Assembly: GCF_001653565.1 (NCBI RefSeq)
Contig: NZ_LYPB01000090.1
Span: forward strand, 126,759-190,758
Direction of reading: 5' to 3'
DNA from: Paenibacillus oryzisoli
Lineage (GTDB): Bacteria > Bacillota > Bacilli > Paenibacillales > NBRC-103111
Length of the DNA stretch: 64,000 nt
In this document: positions 17,713-24,377 of the stretch, piece by piece
Position numbering within the stretch: position 1 is the stretch's first letter
Layout of the letters: each line of letters begins with the position of its first letter
Notes under the pieces: generated by a model
What the model saw: only the letters and a program-made list of their open reading frames with translations
The model's database searches: none
What the model was told of the DNA's origin: nothing
Position numbers and translations under genes: made by a program

Positions 17713-18489
17713 ATGCTTAACTTGATGATCGTAGATGACGAGCCCTTTATGTTAAAGGGGCTAATTAATATCATTGAGAAAGGGCAAACACCATGCTCGC
17801 GGATTGTCAGTGCGTATGATGGATTTGATGCGCTTGAAAAGCTGGAGAGTTTCCGTCCCGATTTGCTTATTACGGATATTCAGATGCCGGAGATGAACGG
17901 ACTAGAACTGATACGAAAAGTGCGTGAGCGCGGCCTATGCGATCGCTTCATCATTCTGACTGGATACGATGATCCCGCCTATCTGCACCAAGCCATACGC
18001 TGTAGAGTGATTGATTATCTGTTGAAGCCGATTAATAAGGCAGAGCTTTATGATGTGATGACGAATCTGTCGCTCGAGCTGCTGGAAAGTGAAGATGAGG
18101 TTAACTCTCATGCCTCATCAGACTGGGAAGAAACGGTCCCGGGCGTTGACTACGATCAAATGTCCAAAAACGTCAAAAAAATTATCCGTCATATCGAGAC
18201 ACATTATAGGGAAAATATTTCACTCGATCAAATTGCCGAGCATGTATACTTGCATCCCAATTATATCTCCTCGCTCTTTCGTAAAGAGACTGGGCTGACG
18301 CTGATCAATTACTTACATCTGTACCGCATTAAGAAGGCGAAGTTACTGATGCTGGGCGATTCGATGGATTCCTTACACCGTATATCCGAGCAAGTTGGCT
18401 ACGAGAGCGTCCGACACTTCTTCAGCGTTTTCAAAAAATATTGCGGTCTTACACCGAGCGAATATCGGCAGCATTACAAAATGCAATAG
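17713..18489 (+). CDS. AraC-type two-component response regulator (YesN-like), no cognate kinase nearby
   Basis: A 258-residue regulator. The receiver domain occupies residues 1-120, with acidic DDE at 8-10, phospho-acceptor Asp55 in ITDIQMPEMNG, and Lys105 in LLKPIN. The C-terminal AraC/XylS double helix-turn-helix (about 150-255) has YISSLFRKETG and ESVRHFFSVFKKYCGLTPSEYR. The start ATG 17713 follows AGGAGGG at 17701-17707; upstream in-frame codons lack support. Such regulators in Paenibacillus normally sit beside a YesM-type sensor kinase that senses sugar importer status, but none is present within this window. It is followed 65 bases later by a carrier protein and a BtrH-like gene in the same direction, so it may control either the glycan genes or that acyl-transfer pair. 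Confidence 0.92.
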   Translation: MLNLMIVDDEPFMLKGLINIIEKGQTPCSRIVSAYDGFDALEKLESFRPDLLITDIQMPEMNGLELIRKVRERGLCDRFIILTGYDDPAYLHQAIRCRVIDYLLKPINKAELYDVMTNLSLELLESEDEVNSHASSDWEETVPGVDYDQMSKNVKKIIRHIETHYRENISLDQIAEHVYLHPNYISSLFRKETGLTLINYLHLYRIKKAKLLMLGDSMDSLHRISEQVGYESVRHFFSVFKKYCGLTPSEYRQHYKMQ

Positions 18490-18554
18490 TCCTTACAAAT
18501 GCATTTACTGGCGTTGCACTATGGCGTTGTTACCGAGACGAGAAGGAGGGTGAA

Positions 18555-18827
18555 ATGACTGTGGATTCACTATATACCAATTATGATGCGATTAAGGATA
18601 AACTGGCGGATGTCTTGAAACTGGATCAGGAGACGGTACTTGGATTAAGTGAGGATGAAGATCTGCGAAACTATGGTTTAGGTTCTCTTGCTGCCGTGGA
18701 ACTCGTTGTAGCCTTGGAACTGATGTTTAATATCTTGATCGAAGAGGAAGATATGCTGATCGAGAATCTGTGCACGCTGAACCAAATCGCGACACTTGTT
18801 CGACGTCTAGAGGAGGAGCAAGCTTGA
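18555..18827 (+). CDS. Second free-standing carrier protein (GLGS variant)
   Basis: A 90-residue acidic protein with the helical layout of an acyl carrier protein: KDKLADVLKL in helix I, the attachment motif YGLGSLAAVELV with Ser44, and LEEEQA at the end. The usual Asp before the attachment serine is Gly here (GLGS instead of GLDS), a variant that occurs in non-canonical carrier proteins. ATG 18555 is preceded by AAGGAGGGTGA. The next gene starts on a TTG that overlaps this stop codon (TTGA), so carrier and BtrH-like protein are made together. In butirosin synthesis BtrH takes its acyl group from carrier BtrI, and the same relation is likely here. It is the second carrier in the window and may either share or replace the role of the one at 1232. 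Confidence 0.82.
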   Translation: MTVDSLYTNYDAIKDKLADVLKLDQETVLGLSEDEDLRNYGLGSLAAVELVVALELMFNILIEEEDMLIENLCTLNQIATLVRRLEEEQA

Positions 18828-19828
18828 ATGTATGTATTGAAGATATTCAGGTAAAAAAAGGCTATGACTGTATATTCGCGAACATGCAGGAGGCACTTCG
18901 TGTTTCGGGGAGTAATCTGACGGAGGCGGCGCTATTCTTTCTGTGCGGCGGCATGAATACTCCTTATCTTGGGGACCCAAAGACGTTCTGGTTTGAAAGG
19001 ATGGAGCAAATTACGACGCCATTCGTACAGATTCAAACGCAATTTTCCTTCCATAACACCTCACAGGAATACCCTGTGAATCTTGTGAACGACTGCATCG
19101 ACAGTTTGGCACAAGGATATCCTGTGTTGTTATCAGTACGAACCCGATGTTTGAGTTATCACAGGGCTTATACAGAGAATGCAGCCCGCGGTCATATTGT
19201 TACGCTTTATGGATTGGACGTCGAGCGCAATGAGGCCTATGTAGTTGACCCTCATTTGCGCGACAAATCTGGCTGCATCCATACGTACCAAGGACCAGTC
19301 GCATTGGATGAGTTGGAAAAAGGCTGTACGTGCATCACCTTTTACCGCCCGATTTCCGACAATCGGACGACACCCAATGCGGTGGTAACGCGTGCTTATA
19401 TGGACCATATCGCTTCGTTCCTGGATTGGGACAGAGCACTTGAAACAGGGGGGATCAACGCTGTCAGACATGTGATCTCGGATTTGGCGGAGTGGGTTAC
19501 CATGAGTAAAGAGGAACTGCAGGAGTCCTGTGAGGAAGTGTATTACGGCTTGCGTGTTGGTTGCATTCTGAGCCATATCGAATTTATACAGATGTATGCG
19601 GAGGAAGCAGGTCTTGTGCTTCGTCCCGGCTATCACGAAGCGATGTTCCTGCTTGAGCAGATTTATAAGGAATGGAAGATGTTTTTATTGATGTTATACA
19701 AAATCGGTGTTCAAGGGCGCTCTGAACGCATGAAAGAGCTCTCCGTAAGTGGTCTGAAACTGCTGGACAAATATGCCGAGGCGTTGGGCGGATATTTGCG
19801 ATGGCTAGGGAACCAGGTAGAGAGATAG
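18824..19828 (+). CDS. BtrH-family acyltransferase (butirosin H-like)
   Basis: A 334-residue protein of the BtrH N-terminal-domain family, which has a papain-like fold. In butirosin biosynthesis BtrH moves an acyl chain from a carrier protein to the amine of an aminoglycoside. Candidate triad residues are visible: Cys16 in KGYDCIFANMQEAL, His124 in ARGHIVTLYGLD and Asp142 in VVDPHL. The C-terminal 120 residues are helical (HVISDLAEWV, EFIQMYAEEAG, KEWKMFLLMLYK) and match the second domain of this family. The start is TTG 18824, overlapping the carrier stop as TTGA and preceded by AGAGGAGGAG at 18810-18819. Its direct coupling to a carrier protein strongly suggests that this carrier is its donor. 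The acceptor is unknown; the sugar and SPASM enzymes of 1-9.6 kb are the best candidates to make it. Confidence 0.82.
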   Translation: MNVCIEDIQVKKGYDCIFANMQEALRVSGSNLTEAALFFLCGGMNTPYLGDPKTFWFERMEQITTPFVQIQTQFSFHNTSQEYPVNLVNDCIDSLAQGYPVLLSVRTRCLSYHRAYTENAARGHIVTLYGLDVERNEAYVVDPHLRDKSGCIHTYQGPVALDELEKGCTCITFYRPISDNRTTPNAVVTRAYMDHIASFLDWDRALETGGINAVRHVISDLAEWVTMSKEELQESCEEVYYGLRVGCILSHIEFIQMYAEEAGLVLRPGYHEAMFLLEQIYKEWKMFLLMLYKIGVQGRSERMKELSVSGLKLLDKYAEALGGYLRWLGNQVER

Positions 19829-19848
19829 TCAGTTTATTTTAAATAAGC

Positions 19849-19877
19849 GAGCTTGAGCGTAATTGCGCATCAGGCTC
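19849..19877 (+). terminator. Possible terminator after BtrH-like gene
   Basis: GAGCTTGA (19849-19856) can pair with TCAGGCTC (19870-19877) with one wobble, extended inside by GCG/CGC. A T-rich stretch (CCATTTTTC) begins about 11 bases later. The stem is imperfect and the T-run is displaced, so the call is tentative. Confidence 0.35.
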
Positions 19878-19995
19878 TTCATGCATGCCATTTTTCAACT
19901 TTATGCGGGGTTTGTGAATGATCATTCGGCGCTGCTTGCGCAATATTTCTGAGACACACGCATTGCATTTGCAGTTTTAATAGGAGGTAATTGAA

Positions 19996-21363
19996 ATGAA
20001 TAATCATAAATCTTGGGATAACGGAAGACTCGTTGTTTCGGAAACCGGACGCTTTTTGCAGCATGCTGACGGTACTCCGTTTTTTTGGCTGGGCGATACG
20101 GCATGGCTAATCTTAAAGCGGACGACGAGGGATCAGGCGCTAATTTATTTGCGTGACCGGAAAAACAAAGGCTACAACGTCATCCAGATCATGCTTGTGC
20201 ATGATCTGAATTCTGCGAACGCGTACGGGAGAGTGCCGTTCCGGGATCTTGATTTGGACCAGCCCGATGCAGAGCTTTCTACATCTTTTACAAGTTATTG
20301 GTCCTATGCGGATGAGGTGATCGATATGGCCGAGCGTGAAGGGCTGTATGTTGCGCTTGTCCCTGTATGGGGCAGTGTTGTTGAGTATTATTCTCCCAAT
20401 GCCGAGGCAACGGAGCGTTACGGCGAATGGGTTGGTAATCGCTACAAGGATCGTCCTAACGTGATCTGGCTGAATGGAGGCGATATCCGTGGCAACGATC
20501 ATAAGGATGTATGGCTCCATATGGGCCGCGCGATACGGAAGGCTGCTCCAGATCACCTGATGACGTTCCATCCGTACGGACGGACACAGTCCTCGACGTG
20601 GTTCCATAACGAGGATTGGCTCGACTTTAATATGTTTCAGTCGGGGCATCGCAGCTATGACCAGATGGATGAGGCCAATCCCGACACGTTAGTCGGTGAA
20701 GACAACTGGCGATTTGTGAAAAAGGATTGGGCAGAAGTACCAGCGAAGCCGACGATAGATGGCGAGCCGTCTTATGAGGGAATTCCGCATGGCTTGCATA
20801 ACCTGGAAGCGCCAAGATGGACGGCTGACGACGTGAGGCGTTATGCCTATTGGGCCGTGTTCGCAGGCGCATTCGGACACACATACGGGCACAATGCGGT
20901 CATGCAGTTTCATACAGAGGAGCGGGGAGTCGGCGCATACGGCTGCACGCGGAGTTGGATCGATGCGCTTAATGATGACGGCGCGAAGCAGATGGTCCAT
21001 TTGAAGCAACTGTTCCTCTCAAGACCGTATGAGGAGCGGATGCCTAACGAAACGGCGATTTGCGGCGATCCGGGTTACCGATACGATCGCTTATTCGTGA
21101 GCTTGGGTAAAAGCTATTTGATGGCGTACACCTATACGGGCCGATCGATCACCTTGCGTCTTGGTCAATTCTCCGGCAAGCGGGCCGCGGTTTGGTGGTT
21201 CAATCCTCGAACAGGAGAGAGTGATTCCGCTGGTGTGGTTGACAACGAGGGAACGCGAGAGTTCGTTCCGCAAGCGGTAAGCGCACCTGGAAACGACTGG
21301 GTGCTGGTGCTTGACGATGTCGATCAAGGATATGCGGCGCCAGGCCTCCCTCTTTCACGCTAA
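19996..21363 (+). CDS. GH140-like apiosidase (DUF4038 plus C-terminal collagen-binding-like domain)
   Basis: A 455-residue TIM-barrel hydrolase without a signal peptide. The N-terminus GTPFFWLGDTAWLIL and the barrel strands GYNVIQIMLVHD, GLYVALVPVWG and NVIWLNGGDIRG are characteristic of the DUF4038/GH140 family, whose characterised members release D-apiose from rhamnogalacturonan II. Candidate catalytic residues are Asp163 (GGDIRGNDH) and Glu257 (IDGEPSYEG). The C-terminal 90 residues (YLMAYTYTGRSITLRLGQ, AVWWFNPRTG) match the small beta domain that usually closes this family. AGGAGGT precedes ATG 19996. A RuBisCO-like protein, a DUF1537 kinase and a Gfo/Idh/MocA dehydrogenase 11 kb downstream could process released apiose, which supports the activity assignment. 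A different pentosidase activity remains possible. Confidence 0.8.
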   Translation: MNNHKSWDNGRLVVSETGRFLQHADGTPFFWLGDTAWLILKRTTRDQALIYLRDRKNKGYNVIQIMLVHDLNSANAYGRVPFRDLDLDQPDAELSTSFTSYWSYADEVIDMAEREGLYVALVPVWGSVVEYYSPNAEATERYGEWVGNRYKDRPNVIWLNGGDIRGNDHKDVWLHMGRAIRKAAPDHLMTFHPYGRTQSSTWFHNEDWLDFNMFQSGHRSYDQMDEANPDTLVGEDNWRFVKKDWAEVPAKPTIDGEPSYEGIPHGLHNLEAPRWTADDVRRYAYWAVFAGAFGHTYGHNAVMQFHTEERGVGAYGCTRSWIDALNDDGAKQMVHLKQLFLSRPYEERMPNETAICGDPGYRYDRLFVSLGKSYLMAYTYTGRSITLRLGQFSGKRAAVWWFNPRTGESDSAGVVDNEGTREFVPQAVSAPGNDWVLVLDDVDQGYAAPGLPLSR

Positions 21364-21480
21364 TTCTGTGCATCACGTATTAGTCTCAAATTATTCATTA
21401 AAGTCAACAGGACGAATAGCTCATGATTACGGATTTGAATTATTAATTTTAGAGAAGAATTTAGAGAGGCGCTGAAGCAT

Positions 21481-22134
21481 ATGACGCAATGCAAGACGAT
21501 TCTGTTCCAAGGCGATTCCATCACTGACGGTGGCAGGGGACGCAACGGTGATCTTAACCATGTACTAGGACATGGCTATGCTTACATTATAGCCAGCAAG
21601 CTGGGGCATGAACTGGCCGAGAAGCAGCCCTTGTTTATCAATCGGGGTGTCAGCGGAGACCGCGTTTTCGATCTGTACGCCAGGTGGAACGAGGATGCCA
21701 TAAGTCTCCGGCCCGATGTGATAAGCATCCTGGTCGGAGTCAATGACGCTGGGCGGATCATCAACGGAGAACACGGTGGTGCAACGGACCGGTTCGAGAG
21801 AGCTTATCGACATCTGATGGAGGAGACGTCTGAAGTGCTTCCGGGAGCAGGTATCGTGCTGTGCGAACCATTTATACTCAAAGTTCCTCCAGTCTCGGAT
21901 AGATGGGAAATCTGGCAGGAACGGATCGTGCGCTATCAAGATATCGTAAGGAAGCTTGCAGACGAATTCGGAGCCGTCTTCGTTCCACTGCAGTCCACTA
22001 TTAATGAGGCATGCATGTTGGCAGAACCGTCCTACTGGATGTGGGATGGCGTTCACCCGACGGCGGCGGGACACGGTTTGATCGCTAAACAATGGCTATC
22101 TGTCGTTCAACAAAGCGGTCTTCGCATTCAATGA
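21481..22134 (+). CDS. SGNH/GDSL-family esterase
   Basis: A 217-residue SGNH hydrolase lacking a signal peptide. Block I is FQGDSITDGGRG with nucleophile Ser13, Block II/III contain NRGVSGDRV and LVGVNDAGR (Gly and Asn of the oxyanion hole), and Block V is WDGVHPTAAGH with the Asp-His pair. Enzymes of this shape beside pectin-active glycosidases typically remove acetyl groups from sugar residues; rhamnogalacturonan acetylesterases belong to the same clan. ATG 21481 is preceded by GAGAGGCG. Lying between apiosidase-like and beta-galactosidase genes, it probably deacetylates imported oligosaccharides in the cytoplasm so that the exo-glycosidases can act. The true ester substrate is not known. 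Confidence 0.85.
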   Translation: MTQCKTILFQGDSITDGGRGRNGDLNHVLGHGYAYIIASKLGHELAEKQPLFINRGVSGDRVFDLYARWNEDAISLRPDVISILVGVNDAGRIINGEHGGATDRFERAYRHLMEETSEVLPGAGIVLCEPFILKVPPVSDRWEIWQERIVRYQDIVRKLADEFGAVFVPLQSTINEACMLAEPSYWMWDGVHPTAAGHGLIAKQWLSVVQQSGLRIQ

Positions 22135-22217
22135 AGGTTATCTGTGCAAAATCTAAAGCAAATTGATTAATAATGAACGCTGTATTGCTGCCATTCTGCG
22201 ATTACAATTAAAGGAAA

Positions 22218-22231
22218 AGATAGCGCTTACC
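22218..22231 (+). promoter_or_regulatory. Weak cre-like site upstream of GH42 gene
   Basis: AGATAGCGCTTACC matches the CcpA consensus at about 11 of 14 positions, with the central AGCGCTTAC well kept. It lies 52 bases upstream of the GH42 start. It is listed because two other cre-like sites occur in the same locus. Confidence 0.3.
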
Positions 22232-22282
22232 AAATATGTAATAGCACTAATTATTCTTTGAAGCCAAGGGGACGAATCGCTA

Positions 22283-24331
22283 ATGTTTATGGAGAACTTA
22301 CCGAAAATCATGTACGGAGGAGACTATAACCCGGAACAATGGCCACGCGAAATCTGGGATGAGGATATGCGGCTGTTCCAGATCGGCGGCGTTGATATTG
22401 TCACGCTCAATGTTTTCTCGTGGGCACTTAATCAGCCAGATGAGAACACATATCGTTTCGACTGGCTGGACGAGATGATGGATAAGCTTCATACACAGGG
22501 GATTAAGGTTTGCCTAGGTACATCGACTGCGGCACATCCTGCATGGATGGCGACGCGATATCCCGATGTCACGATCGTCGAGTTTGACGGCCGCAAGCGC
22601 AAGTTCGGACGACGGCATAATTCCTGTCCGAACAGCCCGACATTCCGGCTGTATTCGGAGCGTATGGCGCGAAAACTTGCAGAGCATTACAAAGATCACC
22701 CAGCATTGCTGTTGTGGCATGTGAATAATGAATACGGTTTGAGATGTTATTGCGACAACTGCGAGAAGGCATTTCGCGTATGGCTGCGCGACCGATACGG
22801 CACGCTTGAGGAGCTGAATCGCGCTTGGTATACCCGATTCTGGGGCCATACATTCTATGACTGGAACGAAATTGTGCTGCCAAGCTCACTCAGTGAACAC
22901 CTTAGTTTGATCAATCCGGATGAAACCGCCTTCCAAGGCATTTCGCTCGACTATGACCGCTTTAACTCGGATGCATTTCTTGCCTGTTACAAGCTGGAAC
23001 GGGATGCGATCAAGGCTGTAAGTCCGGATGCGGTAGTGACGACGAACTTTCAAAGCAATGGCACGTACAAGCCGCTTGATTATTTTAAATGGGCGAAGGA
23101 ACTGGATGTCATTGCGCTTGATATGTATCCGGCAGATGATATGACACCAAGCCAGATGGCGATGCGCTACGATTTGATGCGAGGATTGAAAGGCGGAGCC
23201 CCGTTCATACTGATGGAATCGTGTCCGACCCAGCTTAACTGGCGTCCCCGCAATGCAGTGAAGCGTCCTGGCGTGAACCGTCTTTGGAGTTATCATGCCG
23301 TCGCTCGCGGTGCGGACGCGGTTATGTACTTCCAACTGCGACGTTCGCTTGGCGCTTTCGAAAAGTTCCACGGGGCCATGATCGATCATGCCGGCCATGA
23401 GAATACCAGAGTCTTCAGGGAATGTGCCAAGATCGGCAGCGAGCTTCAGCAGCTCGGCGATACTTTGGTAGGATCGCGCTCTGATGCGCGGGCGGCGATC
23501 GTGTTCGACTGGGATAACTGGTGGGCCATCGAGCATTCCAGCGGGCTTACCGTGGATCTACGCTATGTCAAGGAAATAGAGAAATATTATGACGCCTTCT
23601 ACAGCCGGAATCTTCAAGTCGATTTCATTAGCGTGGACATGGATCTGGCTGATTATCAGATTGTGGTCGCACCGGTGATGTATTTGCTTCATCCGGGCTA
23701 TGCCACACGATTGGAGCAGTTCGTGGAACAGGGCGGTACGCTGGTTACAACGACATTTAGCGGCATCGTTGGAGAGAGTGATCTGGTTACGCCTGGCGGC
23801 TACCCAGGTGAGCTTCGCGAGCTGCTTGGGATATGGGTGGAGGAGATCGACGCGCCTATGGAACATCAGCGAAATCGCGTCGTCATGACATCGCAGCTTG
23901 GCAAGTTGGAAGGCTCGTACGATTGCGGCGTGCTGTGTGACGTGATTCATGTCGAGGGTGCAGAGACGTTTGCTGTATTCGAACGTGACTTCTATCAAGG
24001 ATTCCCTGCACTCACGCGTAACCGACGCGGATCAGGAGAGGCATGGTACGTAGCGACTTCGCCGGAGCCATCCATGCTGAGCGGACTAATTGGGCATTTA
24101 TGTGAAACACGAGGTATACAACCCTTGTTGGATACGCCTTCCGGTGTGGAGGCGTCCGTCCGTGTCAAAGACGGAAGTGATTTTCTGTTCTTGCTCAATC
24201 ATAACGAGGTAGTGGCGGAGGTTCAGCTAGGTGCAGGCACCTATGTTGATTTGTTAAGTGGCACTTCGCATGAGGGCAAGCTGCAAATGGGAGCGTTGGA
24301 TGTGCGGATTTTGGCAGTCGTTCAAGTGTAA
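22283..24331 (+). CDS. GH42 beta-galactosidase
   Basis: A 682-residue beta-galactosidase of family GH42. The TIM barrel (residues 1-390) begins MYGGDYNPEQWP. The acid/base is Glu150 in WHVNNEYG and the nucleophile Glu312 in ILMESCPTQ. A zinc site typical of the family is present (Cys115 plus the CYCDNC cluster at 155-160). The trimerisation domain and a C-terminal beta domain follow. There is no signal peptide, as expected for GH42 enzymes acting on imported oligosaccharides. ATG 22283 is preceded by AAGGGGACG; an ATG two codons later is also possible. It should remove terminal beta-galactosyl (or alpha-L-arabinopyranosyl) residues from pectic or arabinogalactan fragments. Confidence 0.93.
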   Translation: MFMENLPKIMYGGDYNPEQWPREIWDEDMRLFQIGGVDIVTLNVFSWALNQPDENTYRFDWLDEMMDKLHTQGIKVCLGTSTAAHPAWMATRYPDVTIVEFDGRKRKFGRRHNSCPNSPTFRLYSERMARKLAEHYKDHPALLLWHVNNEYGLRCYCDNCEKAFRVWLRDRYGTLEELNRAWYTRFWGHTFYDWNEIVLPSSLSEHLSLINPDETAFQGISLDYDRFNSDAFLACYKLERDAIKAVSPDAVVTTNFQSNGTYKPLDYFKWAKELDVIALDMYPADDMTPSQMAMRYDLMRGLKGGAPFILMESCPTQLNWRPRNAVKRPGVNRLWSYHAVARGADAVMYFQLRRSLGAFEKFHGAMIDHAGHENTRVFRECAKIGSELQQLGDTLVGSRSDARAAIVFDWDNWWAIEHSSGLTVDLRYVKEIEKYYDAFYSRNLQVDFISVDMDLADYQIVVAPVMYLLHPGYATRLEQFVEQGGTLVTTTFSGIVGESDLVTPGGYPGELRELLGIWVEEIDAPMEHQRNRVVMTSQLGKLEGSYDCGVLCDVIHVEGAETFAVFERDFYQGFPALTRNRRGSGEAWYVATSPEPSMLSGLIGHLCETRGIQPLLDTPSGVEASVRVKDGSDFLFLLNHNEVVAEVQLGAGTYVDLLSGTSHEGKLQMGALDVRILAVVQV

Positions 24332-24377
24332 AGCATGAAGTGTTAGATCATATACAACTATAGGGGGAGCTGAACCA

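Noticed and set aside
22886-23536. Long minus-strand open frame of 216 codons
   Set aside because: It lies wholly opposite the well-supported GH42 gene, has no ribosome site, and its composition (many Arg, His, Ile) is that of a shadow frame.
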